Shown here piece by piece: positions 17,369 through 26,116 of a stretch of 64,000 bases of DNA (positions are counted from its first letter, which is position 1; each line of letters starts with the position of its first letter). This stretch comes from Clostridia bacterium. Its GTDB lineage: Bacteria > Bacillota > Clostridia > Acetivibrionales > DSM-2933. Location: assembly GCA_026418275.1 (NCBI GenBank), contig JAOABQ010000099.1, positions 143,757 to 207,756 of the forward strand. The letters run 5' to 3'. Both the position numbers and the translations under genes were made by a program. The notes under the pieces were generated by a model. The model was not told the origin of the DNA and did not search any database. It saw only the letters and a list, made by a program, of their open reading frames with translations.

Positions 17369-17991
17369 TTACCATGGGCCGGCAAGTCCCTTCTGCTTTG
17401 CTATATTTATAAGTTCTTCCTTTGTATATGCTTTCTGCTGTGCTTTAGGCTTTCGCTTTTTCAGCAGTGTCTCAAGCTTTGGCAGTTTCTTGGCTCTTGC
17501 AAAGGCTTCCACATGCCATGCAAGATAGAGAAGATCACTGGCTTTTCTCTCCTCTTTTGTAACAAATCCTTCAGCTATGAGGTTGAACTCAAAGGGTGTA
17601 AGCCTCCAGAATTCATCCGGTGAAAGCCCTATTACACCGACCGCAACCTTTAGGAGTCTGTCCCAGTCCCAGTCTTCTCCTTTGCTGCTGTCGGCTTCTT
17701 CCCGTTTTTTCTTCCGAATGCCTCAGTCATCGCCTCACCCAATTTTTCAGCTACAGTATTGATATCTGAAAAATCATCAATCAGTTCTCCCACTCTTTCC
17801 GGAGTAAGGTTTTTATCCTCATGGTACAACCCGGCATAAATAATGGTTCTCATATCCTTTACGCTAATGTTGTCCAAGTCCAGCTTACTGATTGGCTTTC
17901 CAATCATTTCTTCCACTCGAACCAGTGCGTTCAGTCCGAAACGCAGGCTCCTCGGTTTATCCAGTTCCAATGTCACACTCTGTTTTGCCAT
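17369..17991 (-). CDS. Tail assembly chaperone, frameshift product (gpGT-like)
   Basis: A 207-residue product made when ribosomes slip back one base at A AAA AAC (17710-17704). After residue 96 of the short form, the -1 frame adds 111 residues ending GLAGPW at the TAA 17371-17369. The extension contains GLSPDEFWRLTPFEF, a hallmark of the T part of phage GT chaperones, so the frame is clearly coding although it has no start of its own. GT bridges tape measure and tail tube protein during tail assembly. Position directly before the tape measure gene and after the tail tube genes is the classic one. Confidence 0.88.
17650..17991 (-). CDS. Tail assembly chaperone, short form (gpG-like)
   Basis: The zero-frame product, 113 residues from ATG 17991 (GGAGGG nine bases upstream); a GTG at 17997 is also in frame. 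It coats the tape measure protein during tail assembly and is absent from the finished virion in well-studied phages. The last 17 codons after the slip site are the part not shared with the frameshift product. Confidence 0.88.
   Translation of the reverse strand: MAKQSVTLELDKPRSLRFGLNALVRVEEMIGKPISKLDLDNISVKDMRTIIYAGLYHEDKNLTPERVGELIDDFSDINTVAEKLGEAMTEAFGRKNGKKPTAAKEKTGTGTDS
17704..17710 (-). other. -1 programmed frameshift site A AAA AAC
   Basis: A perfect X XXY YYZ heptamer in register with the chaperone frame (AAA at codon 97 and AAC at codon 98 when counted from GTG 17997). The overlap of the two frames continues to the zero-frame stop at 17650. Confidence 0.88.
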
Positions 17992-17996
17992 TTTCA

Positions 17997-18614
17997 CTAT
18001 CCCTCCCTGTAATATAGGACACCAACACCCTGAATTTCTATTGATTCATTCACCACATCATCTGTGGCGGCTTCCACTCCATCAGACTTAATAATTCCAT
18101 AACCTTCATACCTAGCCTTTGACGAGGATGTGTCTACATAAAGTGCAATGATTACCTCCTGCCCAAGCCTTGAGAAAAATTCATCATCACCCCAGTAGCT
18201 TTCAGCCGAAGCAGAAAACTCTTTGATGGAAGTGATGAATTCTTTCCAGCCATTAGACATGAAGGTTGTGGTCTCAGGTGTTTCCATCCCAAGTTCCGCA
18301 GACCAGGTGAAGAACCCACCATGTTGCTCCACGGTTACTGATTTCCCGCTGACCAGAACGATATCCTCACCATCCGTTGCTTCTTCAAAGACCACAACCC
18401 CGCCACAGTATTCAACTTCAAAACCTGTAGTCTGAACCTCTCCATTCACCTTGACTGTAACTGGTGAATTCTTATCCCAGTAGCGTTTGGTGACATCCGA
18501 AATTGTGAATCTTCTTAAACTCAGGTCTGCCGTTGTTGATTCATCTGTAAATGTTACTGGTGCATCATCTGTTTGAACAAATACACCACCAACCTTTCCG
18601 GCTATTTCACCCAT
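17997..18614 (-). CDS. Tail tube protein paralogue (longer copy)
   Basis: 205 residues. The central stretch WSAELGMETPETTTF...WKEFITSIKEFSASAESYW closely parallels the next protein, so the two are tandem paralogues of the major tail (tube) protein family. This copy carries an extra N-terminal beta-rich domain (about 20-95: TKRYWDKNSPVTVKVNGE, VVFEEATDGEDI). It may be a decorated tube subunit or a distinct tail completion protein. Start ATG with GGAGGTG. Confidence 0.8.
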   Translation of the reverse strand: MGEIAGKVGGVFVQTDDAPVTFTDESTTADLSLRRFTISDVTKRYWDKNSPVTVKVNGEVQTTGFEVEYCGGVVVFEEATDGEDIVLVSGKSVTVEQHGGFFTWSAELGMETPETTTFMSNGWKEFITSIKEFSASAESYWGDDEFFSRLGQEVIIALYVDTSSSKARYEGYGIIKSDGVEAATDDVVNESIEIQGVGVLYYREG

Positions 18615-18627
18615 CTAAAAACACCTC

Positions 18628-19014
18628 CTATGTGTAAGCCAATGCGCCATTCCCCTGAAACTCAATGGAAATGGTCACGATGTCATCCACCGGGTCTTCT
18701 ACTGACAGACTTGAGATGATTGCCTGCCCATTATAATAATTGGTGTTATTGACATACAACTTCAAGTCCACCTCTGTTCCATTCAGGAACGCATTTTGCA
18801 GTGCCGCCTGTCCGTTTGCATCAGTGTGTACGTTATAAGCACCTTCAGCACTTGCCGACCACTCTTTTAGACCTGCGATGAAGTTTTTCCACTCATCACC
18901 GAAGGCTGTGGTCTCCAACGTATCAATCCCCAGTTCCAAAGACCAGTTGTTTAGAGCAGTTACCGCATTTGCCCCAATCATGACCTTTCCTTTTTTTCCT
19001 GCTGTTCCAGCCAT
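18628..19014 (-). CDS. Major tail tube protein
   Basis: A 128-residue protein with the phi13/TP901-type tail tube pattern (GKKGKVMIG, WSLELGIDTLETTAFGDEW, ASAEGAYN, VSIEFQGNG-like end). It builds the non-contractile tail tube. Its larger paralogue follows directly. Upstream neighbours are head-tail joining proteins in the usual order. Confidence 0.85.
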   Translation of the reverse strand: MAGTAGKKGKVMIGANAVTALNNWSLELGIDTLETTAFGDEWKNFIAGLKEWSASAEGAYNVHTDANGQAALQNAFLNGTEVDLKLYVNNTNYYNGQAIISSLSVEDPVDDIVTISIEFQGNGALAYT

Positions 19015-19419
19015 CTATATCACCCTTTCCTCATAATGAAATTGAAAATCCATGTGGCAATACCAGCCACCAGTGTCAGGTTCATAACCTTCAACTTCAC
19101 CAAACATTAAAACAGCACCGATGTCTATGCCGTCAGTGCCGCCCATAAGTCCTGTGAAGTTTTGAAGGCAAAGCCTTATTTCTTCTGCCAGTGCCTTACA
19201 CTGGGCATAGGTTTCAGCCCTTGCCGATATCTGAAATACCGGAGTTGTGTATCCGGTATCACCATGTAATGAATGAATCCTTTCTCCTGAAACCTTTTGG
19301 TAGGTAACAGCAGGAAGGCTTTTGTTTTGAGGGATCATCAAAGGATAAATCCTGTCCTGCACAATCGCCTTCACTCCAACTACATTGCTTAAATGTGTAT
19401 ATAAGGCTTCCTCAAACAT
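19015..19419 (-). CDS. Tail terminator / DUF3168 protein
   Basis: 134 residues from ATG 19419 (GAGGTGATTGG upstream). The pattern of DUF3168 is visible: EEALYTHLSNVVG near the start, RIYPLMIPQN, PAVTYQKVSGER, FQISARAETYAQCKALAEEIR. This family caps the tail and lies between the HK97 gp10-like and tail tube genes in many siphophages. Confidence 0.85.
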   Translation of the reverse strand: MFEEALYTHLSNVVGVKAIVQDRIYPLMIPQNKSLPAVTYQKVSGERIHSLHGDTGYTTPVFQISARAETYAQCKALAEEIRLCLQNFTGLMGGTDGIDIGAVLMFGEVEGYEPDTGGWYCHMDFQFHYEERVI

Positions 19420-19423
19420 CCAA

Positions 19424-19831
19424 TCACCTCGCTTTTCCGACTGCACGGCTGAGTTCACTTGTTACCTTTTCGGATATTTTCTCCTTGTTCTCATCCACCG
19501 CAGGTCTCATGAATGGTTGTGCCACTTGGTTTTCAGTGCCAAGTTCGACAAAGGTGCCGTAGTATTCTTCCTTGCCCGGCTTTACCCTTACATCCGCTTT
19601 ATAGGGAGTGCTTTTGCCAACTTCAAGCTGAAGACTGTTTCTGAGTTTGCCCGTTCTCACGGGACACCTTCTTTTAGCATCATCAAGAGCAATTTTTCCT
19701 CCGGCTTCTGCTGCTTGAAGTAAAACATTTTCAGCGTTTTGACCCATCTCCTTGAGAATTTTTATAATTTCCTCCGCGCCCTCAACCTCGGCTTTTACCT
19801 TTTTAGCCCTTGCAGAATAACTCCTTGCCAT
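19424..19831 (-). CDS. HK97 gp10-family head-tail joining protein
   Basis: 135 residues with the family marks AEEIIKILKEM at the N-terminus, KRRCPVRTGKLRNSL in the middle and YGTFVELGTENQVAQPFMRPA near the C-terminus. It takes part in connecting the head to the tail. The start overlaps the stop of the closure protein by one base. Confidence 0.92.
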   Translation of the reverse strand: MARSYSARAKKVKAEVEGAEEIIKILKEMGQNAENVLLQAAEAGGKIALDDAKRRCPVRTGKLRNSLQLEVGKSTPYKADVRVKPGKEEYYGTFVELGTENQVAQPFMRPAVDENKEKISEKVTSELSRAVGKAR

Positions 19832-20217
19832 CAGACCACCTCCTCATGCTCCTTGCAGAGCAGATACAATGCAATGTTCCGCTCGTCCTTGTTGGAGACA
19901 TGCAGAATATCAAGGTTTCTCTCCTTGAACAACACCCGCATTTGGGTGTTAACCCCGTCAATGTAACGGATATTAATTTGAACAGTACTTTCCGCATGAA
20001 GTTGTTGAGCGGCAAATAACTCCTTGCCAGATAAAGGTGCCACACTTGCTGAGACCTCTGCAAATTCGCTCCACACCTTTCGTTCCTCTCCAAAGGAATT
20101 CTTTGAGGAGATATATGTCTGAAGTTTGATTCTGTGCCTTAGCTTCCCAATGGAGAGCAGAGGCTTTGCCATGCTGCCCTGCCCGACATATTGTCTTTTT
20201 TGATTATTCCAAGCCAT
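19831..20217 (-). CDS. Phage head closure protein (SPP1 gp16-like)
   Basis: 128 residues. IGKLRHRIKLQTYISSKNSFGEERKVWSEFAEVSASVAPLSGKELF is the usual N-terminal pattern (only parts are quoted elsewhere), and RYIDGVNTQMRVLF follows. It forms the stopper that keeps DNA in the filled head. Flanked by the connector and gp10-like genes, as expected. Confidence 0.9.
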   Translation of the reverse strand: MAWNNQKRQYVGQGSMAKPLLSIGKLRHRIKLQTYISSKNSFGEERKVWSEFAEVSASVAPLSGKELFAAQQLHAESTVQINIRYIDGVNTQMRVLFKERNLDILHVSNKDERNIALYLLCKEHEEVV

Positions 20218-20221
20218 AGCC

Positions 20222-20509
20222 TCACCACTCCTTATTGCGGTATGCCGTCAGCAATAGCGCCGAGGTTTCCTGTAGCTTTTTTACATCCACATTTTCTCGA
20301 AACTCATAAAATTGTGACACCACATACCAGATTGTTGTTTTTACAATTTCCGGCAGCACTCCTTCATCTACAGTAAAATCTGAAAGAGGGAAGCGGAGGA
20401 CACCTTCTACGATATCCTCCGCTGCTTTTATAAAACTGGTTACAAGGGTGTCCTCGTGGTCTGAATCAAGTCTTAGAAATGCTTTTGTTTCTTCCAATGT
20501 GACCACCAA
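20222..20509 (-). CDS. Head-tail connector protein (gp6-like)
   Basis: About 95 residues, all-helical, with VTLEETKAFLRLD, HEDTLVTSFIKAAEDIVE and FYEFRENVD, the standard gp6-like connector pattern. It forms a ring under the portal. The only ATG-like choices are non-standard: the AGGAGG site points to TTG 20509, while GTG 20518 lies inside that site and GTG 20506 is three bases further. Confidence 0.88.
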   Translation of the reverse strand: MVVTLEETKAFLRLDSDHEDTLVTSFIKAAEDIVEGVLRFPLSDFTVDEGVLPEIVKTTIWYVVSQFYEFRENVDVKKLQETSALLLTAYRNKEW

Positions 20510-20522
20510 AGCCAACACCTCC

Positions 20523-20744
20523 TTATTCTGATGCCATGACTCCCGCCGCTTTCAGCTTTGCAAGAAGGGCATTAAAATCGGATTTCAAATCGGAAATTGT
20601 TGTGGCGGTACTGTCAGCCTGCAGTTCAGCAGGCTTCAGTTCATCACCCTCAAAGGTAAGTTTTCCTCCGGCGATAATCTCAAGGGTACCGCCGATTACT
20701 GTCTTTTCGCCGCCTTGCTCGGTATAATTTTTAACATTGCTCAT
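20523..20744 (-). CDS. Head fibre-like protein
   Basis: 73 residues. VKNYTEQGGEKTVIGGTLE at the N-terminus and ATTISDLKSDFNALLAKLKAAG at the C-terminus match small head fibre proteins described in Bacillota phages, which decorate the capsid. It sits right after the capsid gene. Confidence 0.75.
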   Translation of the reverse strand: MSNVKNYTEQGGEKTVIGGTLEIIAGGKLTFEGDELKPAELQADSTATTISDLKSDFNALLAKLKAAGVMASE

Positions 20745-20751
20745 GGTTCAC

Positions 20752-21945
20752 CTACGCTTTCTGCTGAAGCACCTTGATGGCTTCTGCAAGAATAAGCTTT
20801 CCGTCAACCCTTTGTGTTGCCCTGAAACCAACCTGACCTGTTGCAGCAAAGAGCTCGTTCAGTCTCTGGAATGATCTGCCCTGTCTGTCGGCAATCCAGT
20901 AATAGCTGAAATCTCCGAATGCTATGCTTTTCGCTGCTGCTTCAATTGTTGGAACAAAAGCAGAAGTTTTAACAGGCCTGTTCAAAATGGTGTCCGGCTG
21001 TCCTACTGCAATGGATGGCTGCCAAATGTACTGACCGTTTCCATCCTTCAGCTTTCTGATTGCTTTCACGGTTGCATCATTCATTACAAACACGGCATTT
21101 TTACGGTACGGTGAACCAAGACTGTGGTAAAGGTCAATCACTTCATCCACTGTGATGGCTGTTGTACTTGCCGCTGTCACACCAAGGCTTGCCCCTCCGG
21201 TTGCATTAAAGATCCCTGTAGGCTTGCCTGTTCCATTACCGATAAAGAAGGCTTCCTCTTCCTTTGTGCCGATTCTTCTTGCAAATTCCTTTGCAATATA
21301 GTTCTCAAGGTTGAAGATACTGTCGTTCAGGAGTTCCTCCGATACCTTGATCATGGTGGCAAGCTTGTATGCCCCAATGGATACCTGACCGAAAGCATCG
21401 TCCGATTCAGGAATGTTGCCTTCCTCTTCCACCCATGATGCCGTTCCCTTGGATGCCACCACAGGGATTTTCTTATCTCCCGAGGCAGTGGTAATTACTT
21501 TTGCAAGCTGCCTGAAGATATTCTCTTCCACAAGGCTCTCTACCAGGGTTCTTTCAAACTCATCCGGTACCAGGTAGCCTCCCTCGCTGTCGGTTCCAAT
21601 CTGCAGGGCATTCTGTACATCAAAGCTGTTCTTGTTTTTCATTGCCTTCCAAAATGCCTGACGGTAATCGTTACTTGCTCTACCTGTCTTTTCCTCAACC
21701 GCTCCGGTAGGTTTGTTTACTATGGGAGCATTTAAAGGTTTGGAAAGTTCAAGGTCAATTGCCTGCTGTTTTTCAAGAAGCTCAATCTCTTTTCCAAGAT
21801 TGAATACTTCCGCTTCCATTCTTTCATAAATTTCTTTGTTCTCCGGTGAAACAAGCCCGTCCGGACCTCTCTTTGCATTGAGAAACGCTTTTGCAGCTTC
21901 CCATGCCTTTGCTCTTTTTTCTCTCAATTCCAAATTCAGACTCAT
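20752..21945 (-). CDS. Major capsid protein (HK97 fold)
   Basis: 397 residues. The N-terminal about 110 residues are a coiled-coil delta-like region that is probably removed in maturation, and the rest is the HK97 coat. Recognisable parts are GTDSEGGYLVPDEFE, IPVVASKGTASWVEEEG, GTKEEEAFFIGNGTGKPTGI and PVKTSAF. It assembles the icosahedral head. Upstream are the protease and portal, as usual. Confidence 0.97.
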   Translation of the reverse strand: MSLNLELREKRAKAWEAAKAFLNAKRGPDGLVSPENKEIYERMEAEVFNLGKEIELLEKQQAIDLELSKPLNAPIVNKPTGAVEEKTGRASNDYRQAFWKAMKNKNSFDVQNALQIGTDSEGGYLVPDEFERTLVESLVEENIFRQLAKVITTASGDKKIPVVASKGTASWVEEEGNIPESDDAFGQVSIGAYKLATMIKVSEELLNDSIFNLENYIAKEFARRIGTKEEEAFFIGNGTGKPTGIFNATGGASLGVTAASTTAITVDEVIDLYHSLGSPYRKNAVFVMNDATVKAIRKLKDGNGQYIWQPSIAVGQPDTILNRPVKTSAFVPTIEAAAKSIAFGDFSYYWIADRQGRSFQRLNELFAATGQVGFRATQRVDGKLILAEAIKVLQQKA

Positions 21946-21958
21946 ATTCGTTTCCTCC

Positions 21959-22651
21959 TTATAATTTCAAGAGGTCAAGCCTCTTGAGTAATTCGTTTAC
22001 ATCTGTTCCTTTTGGGGTTTCCTTTTGTGGAAGCTTGCTCATCAGAGAGTTGGTAACCGCCATCCTGCTGAAGATAATCCCTTCGCCGCTTGGTTGCTGC
22101 ACTTCTTCTTTTGCAAAGAGGATTCCATCTGCAAACCCAAGCTCCACAGCCTTTTTTGCATTGAACCAACTCTCAGCATCCATGAGGTTCGAAAGCTTGG
22201 TTCTTGAAAGTCCAGTCTTTAACTCATAAGCATTGATAATGCTTTCCTTGACTTCTTCCAGCATGGCGATAGCCTTCTCCATTTCTACTGTGTCACCAAA
22301 AGCAATGGTCATGGGATTATGGATCATCAGTAACCCGGTGGGGGAAATTAGTACTTCGCTTCCCGCCATTGCAATGACAGAAGCAGCACTCGCTGCAATC
22401 CCATCGATTTTTACAGTGACATTGCCCTTGTAGTCCATCAGCATGTTATAAATCTGGCTGGCACAAAAAACATCACCACCGGGAGAGTTAATCCAGATGG
22501 TGATGTCACCGTTTCCACTCATTAATTCAGCTTTGAACTGCTTGGGTGTTACCTCGTCTCCAAACCAAGTCTCCTCGGCTATGGCTCCTTCAAGATAAAG
22601 GGTTCTTGAGGAATCCTCATTTTTAACCCAGTTCCAAAATTTCTTATTCAA
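21959..22651 (-). CDS. ClpP-like prohead maturation protease
   Basis: 230 residues with the ClpP fold: INSPGGDVF (oxyanion loop), GIAAS with nucleophile Ser 88, MIHNP with His 111 and a later Asp in LMDAESW. It cleaves scaffold/coat delta domains during head maturation. It starts with TTG (AGGAGGTG upstream) and overlaps the portal stop by four bases. Confidence 0.95.
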   Translation of the reverse strand: MNKKFWNWVKNEDSSRTLYLEGAIAEETWFGDEVTPKQFKAELMSGNGDITIWINSPGGDVFCASQIYNMLMDYKGNVTVKIDGIAASAASVIAMAGSEVLISPTGLLMIHNPMTIAFGDTVEMEKAIAMLEEVKESIINAYELKTGLSRTKLSNLMDAESWFNAKKAVELGFADGILFAKEEVQQPSGEGIIFSRMAVTNSLMSKLPQKETPKGTDVNELLKRLDLLKL

Positions 22652-23886
22652 GTTGTCGCACCTCCTGCGCTTTCATTTTTGTATGCAAATGCTCCCGCAT
22701 CCGCAAGCTTTGTCATGTTGCCGTTTATTAGATAAAAATCACCTCCCAGTTCTTCTGGTATCCTGTTGAGATTCTCAAGTTCCCTGATATCATTGGAGGA
22801 CAGCCAGCCATTCTGTCTGCCCACCGAATAGCCATTCATCCTGCTTTGATAATCGCCTCGAAGCAATCCGTCCACATTGAATTTCACGAAATACTCCTTT
22901 TTTTCTGTTGGCAGAAGCAAGGCTCTTTGTATTGCCTGCTCCCACCGCACCACCCAAGGGTCCAAAGTGTATTTCACAAACTCAAGGCTCTGCTGCTCGA
23001 TATTTGAAAAACTGGATTTTTCAAGGTCACCGATCATGTGCGGTGGTATCCTGAAAATACGGGCAATCTCATTTAGTTGAAACTTCCGTGTGGCAATAAA
23101 CTGTGCCTGTTCAGGTGGTATCCCTATCTGAGAAAACTTCATGCCCTCCTCCAAGACTGCCACTCTGTGTGCATTTCCACTTCCTTGATACACTGCATTC
23201 CAGCTTTCTCTAATCCTCTTCGGGTCTTTCACCACTCCGGGATGTTCAAGGACTCCACCGGGATTAGCACCATTAGCAAAAAACTTGGCTCCATATTCCT
23301 CGGTGGCAATTGCCATACCGATTGCATTCTTGGCCATCGCAATGGGCGAGTATCCAATCAGCCCATCAAATCCAAGACCTGGTATGTGAAGAACCATGTC
23401 ACTTCTGAGCACTACTGACCCAGCATCCGTCTGGTACTGGTAAAAAACCTGTCCTTTTGAATCCTTGTCCACAGTCACCTTGTCGGGGAGCAGGGGATAA
23501 AGTCCCAGAACCCTGCCTCTTCCATCACGGAGAATTTGAGCATATGCGTTTCCCCATAATAAAAGATGACTCATCAGTGTTTCACGGAACACGAATGAAG
23601 TCATCTCAGGATTTGGCTCATCATGGAGCAGATAATACAGTTGATGGTCTATTGCTTTATCTTTTCCCCTGTCAGTATACTTGTAAATGTGGAGCGGTAG
23701 GCTTGCCAAGGTCTCAGCAAGGATTCTGACACAGGCATAAACTGAAGTTGTCTGCATCGCCGTTCGTTCATTCACAGCCTTGCCACTACTGGTGCTACCA
23801 AAGAAAAAGCTATAGGCTGAACCTAAAAGGCTATTCTTTGGTTTGTCTCTTGCTTTGAAAAATTTGTCGAATATCGGTATCTGCAT
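22648..23886 (-). CDS. Portal protein (HK97 family)
   Basis: 412 residues. Typical parts are SVYACVRILAETLASLPLH, PNPEMTSFVFRETLMSHLLLWGNAYAQI (portal wing), HIPGLGFDGLIGYSPI and FRIPPHMIGDL. It makes the dodecameric DNA channel and terminase dock. Strong start at ATG with AAGGAGGTG. A moron gene separates it from the large terminase. Confidence 0.96.
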   Translation of the reverse strand: MQIPIFDKFFKARDKPKNSLLGSAYSFFFGSTSSGKAVNERTAMQTTSVYACVRILAETLASLPLHIYKYTDRGKDKAIDHQLYYLLHDEPNPEMTSFVFRETLMSHLLLWGNAYAQILRDGRGRVLGLYPLLPDKVTVDKDSKGQVFYQYQTDAGSVVLRSDMVLHIPGLGFDGLIGYSPIAMAKNAIGMAIATEEYGAKFFANGANPGGVLEHPGVVKDPKRIRESWNAVYQGSGNAHRVAVLEEGMKFSQIGIPPEQAQFIATRKFQLNEIARIFRIPPHMIGDLEKSSFSNIEQQSLEFVKYTLDPWVVRWEQAIQRALLLPTEKKEYFVKFNVDGLLRGDYQSRMNGYSVGRQNGWLSSNDIRELENLNRIPEELGGDFYLINGNMTKLADAGAFAYKNESAGGATT

Positions 23887-23913
23887 TTGGTCACCTCCTT
23901 AAAAATGGGCAAG

Positions 23914-23944
23914 AAAAAAGCACCTTCGTTTTTTGAAGATGCTT
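23914..23944 (-). terminator. Terminator after the moron gene
   Basis: On the minus strand a 10-bp stem (AAGCATCTTC with GAAGGTGCTT, one G-U pair) with a 7-base loop is followed by six T. It lies just after the RHH-type gene and before the portal gene. Confidence 0.8.
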
Positions 23945-23951
23945 AAATTCG

Positions 23952-24371
23952 TTATACAACCTTATATATAGTTGCATTGTTACGACTCTTTTTAACCTTT
24001 CCGTCTGGTCTGTACACTACTTCAACATTAACAAATGGTGTTTTTCCAATTCCTTTTGAAAAACTTTTGCCAATATTGGCTCTGGTTGCAGATGGTTTGC
24101 CAGAAGAAACCATTTCAATATTCTTGAAAGTGTCGGAAGCTTTAAGTAAATCAAACTCATCGTCAGGCTTAAGCTTGCTAATATAATCTTTAACTTCATT
24201 AAGAACTTTTGTAGTCACTTGTGTTAAAGATAAAGTGTTTTTCGGAACTAATCCATAATAGTCATTTAATAAATCCACAACCAATGTACTAACACTGACA
24301 CCTAATCTCTGTGCCTCAGCGTCTAATTTTGCTTCAAGTGCAGTTCCGGGATAAAACTGAATTCTCTTCAT
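23952..24371 (-). CDS. RHH-type moron protein of unknown function
   Basis: 139 residues. The first about 45 (RIQFYPGTALEAKLDAEAQR, VSVSTLVVDLLNDYYG) look like a ribbon-helix-helix/CopG DNA-binding domain. The rest has EFDLLKASDTFKNI...RANIGKSFSKGI, weakly resembling DUF1413. It has its own promoter and terminator and is inserted between portal and terminase, so it is expressed independently, probably in the lysogen. A palindrome over its -35 suggests autorepression. Function is unknown; a transcription factor or an antitoxin-like role is possible. Confidence 0.7.
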   Translation of the reverse strand: MKRIQFYPGTALEAKLDAEAQRLGVSVSTLVVDLLNDYYGLVPKNTLSLTQVTTKVLNEVKDYISKLKPDDEFDLLKASDTFKNIEMVSSGKPSATRANIGKSFSKGIGKTPFVNVEVVYRPDGKVKKSRNNATIYKVV

Positions 24372-24428
24372 AACTAAGGGCCTCCTTCATATTAATAATT
24401 ACGAGAGCATAACTCTACCACTATACAA

Positions 24429-24463
24429 AGCATAACACTTGCGAGCGGTAGCGTCAACCGCTC
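24429..24463 (-). promoter_or_regulatory. Moron promoter with overlapping operator palindrome
   Basis: Minus strand -35 TTGACG (24457-24452), 17-base spacer, -10 TATGCT (24434-24429). The palindrome GAGCGGT-N7-ACCGCTC (24443-24463) covers the -35. A wider inverted repeat, ATTAATAATTA and its complement, brackets this region near 24393 and 24470. Confidence 0.7.
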
Positions 24464-24491
24464 ATAATAATTATTAATAAAAAGTTTATAA

Positions 24492-26096
24492 TCAAATAAA
24501 CAAAATTCCTCTCTCATTATAAACACTCCCACTAAATCCTCCATGCCGAATTGCTCTGTCGAGTGCCATGATAGTAGCCACGGCACCGTCAATTTTCTCT
24601 GTTGACTTCTCCTTGTCCGGCTTGATGTTGCCTGCAGGGTCTGTTCTAACAAAAATATTATCCATCATCCAACGAAGCACGGGATGACCTCCGTGAGCCA
24701 GTTTCCCTTCAAGGGTCAACTTCATAAGTTCCTTTGTAGGTGGAGACATATCCTTGAACCCCTGTCCAAAAGGTACCACTGTGAATCCCAAACCTTCAAG
24801 GTTCTGAACCATCTGCACCGCACCCCATCGGTCAAAGGCGATTTCCTTTATGTTATATTTAGTTCCAAGTTCCTCAATAAAGTTTTCTATAAAGCCATAA
24901 TGGACCACATTGCCCTCGGTGGTTTTCATATGCCCTTGCCGCTCCCACACATCATAGGGAACATGATCCCTTCTTACCCTCAGGTCTATATTATCCTCCG
25001 GAATCCAGAAGAACGGCATAACCACATATTTGTCATCATCATCTATCGGTGGAAATATAAGAACAAAAGCCGTAATATCGGTTGTGCTTGAAAGGTCAAG
25101 TCCACCGTAGCATTCCCTGCCAAGGAGTTCATTTGGGTCAACTCTGAAATCACATTTATCCCATTTCTCCATCGGCATCCATCTGACTGATTGCTTCACC
25201 CACTGGTTCAGCCTAAGCTGCCTGAATAGATTCTCCTCTGCCGGATTCTGTTTTGCATTTTCACAGGCAATCTGAATTTTCTCTATATCAACGGTAATAC
25301 CTATTGAAGGGTTTGCTTTCGCCCATACCTTGGGATCAGTCCAATCATCATTTTCACCTGCACCATAAATAATTGGATAGAAGGTAGGGTCGATTTTTCT
25401 TCCTGCCAATATATCCTCAGCCTTTTGGTGTACCTCCCAGCAAATAGAGTGACGATCTGTCCCGGCTGTGGTGATCAGAAAATATAAAGGCTGCTTTCTT
25501 GCATCCCCCGAGCCGTGGAGCATTACATCATATAGGTTTCTGTTGGGCTGTGCGTGAAGTTCATCGAACACAACCCCATGTACATTCAAACCGTGCTTTG
25601 TATAGGCTTCCGCTGAAAGCACTTGATAGAAGCTTCCAAGCGGTTTATACACCAATCGTTTCTGAGACAGAACAGGCTTTATTCTCGCTTTCAGTGCCGG
25701 GCATTGTTCCACCATATCAACAGCCACATCAAAAACAATGGATGCTTGCTGTCTGTCCGAGGCACAACCGTAAACCTCACCGCCATGCTCATGGTCACCG
25801 CAGGTCAATAATAGAGCAACCGCAGCAGCCAGTTCAGACTTTCCTTGCTTCTTGGCAATTTCAATATAGGCAGTATTAAACTGCCTGTATCCGTTTGGTT
25901 TCATCACACCAAAGAGGTCACGGATTATCTGCTCCTGCCAGTCAATAAGTTCAAATGGCTGTCCGTGCCATTCTCCCTTGGTATGTTTGAGGCAATTTAT
26001 AAATGCAACAGCATTAGATGCTGAATCTTTTTTATATACCGAGCCATCCGCTTTGAAGATGGTCGGTTTGTATTTTTTCAGTTTTCGTATAACCAT
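24492..26096 (-). CDS. terL: Terminase large subunit
   Basis: 534 residues, DNA-packaging motor and nuclease. The ATPase domain has a Walker A-like IAKKQGKSE (80-88) and Walker B VVFDEL (175-180, catalytic Glu 179). The RNase H-like nuclease part begins with YGGLDLSSTTDI (about residue 315), which contains the first metal-binding Asp. HK97-type cos packaging would fit the HNH nuclease and small terminase of the P27 family found 8-9 kb upstream. That separation from terS is unusual and is caused by the inserted cassette. Confidence 0.96.
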   Translation of the reverse strand: MVIRKLKKYKPTIFKADGSVYKKDSASNAVAFINCLKHTKGEWHGQPFELIDWQEQIIRDLFGVMKPNGYRQFNTAYIEIAKKQGKSELAAAVALLLTCGDHEHGGEVYGCASDRQQASIVFDVAVDMVEQCPALKARIKPVLSQKRLVYKPLGSFYQVLSAEAYTKHGLNVHGVVFDELHAQPNRNLYDVMLHGSGDARKQPLYFLITTAGTDRHSICWEVHQKAEDILAGRKIDPTFYPIIYGAGENDDWTDPKVWAKANPSIGITVDIEKIQIACENAKQNPAEENLFRQLRLNQWVKQSVRWMPMEKWDKCDFRVDPNELLGRECYGGLDLSSTTDITAFVLIFPPIDDDDKYVVMPFFWIPEDNIDLRVRRDHVPYDVWERQGHMKTTEGNVVHYGFIENFIEELGTKYNIKEIAFDRWGAVQMVQNLEGLGFTVVPFGQGFKDMSPPTKELMKLTLEGKLAHGGHPVLRWMMDNIFVRTDPAGNIKPDKEKSTEKIDGAVATIMALDRAIRHGGFSGSVYNERGILFI

Positions 26097-26116
26097 CCTC
26101 CTCCTTCAAAGAGATG

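Noticed and set aside
16493..17623. 376-codon open frame on the plus strand
   Set aside because: It is antisense to the tape measure gene, has low-complexity Ser/Ala/Pro content and no ribosome site; the minus-strand reading is a clear protein family.
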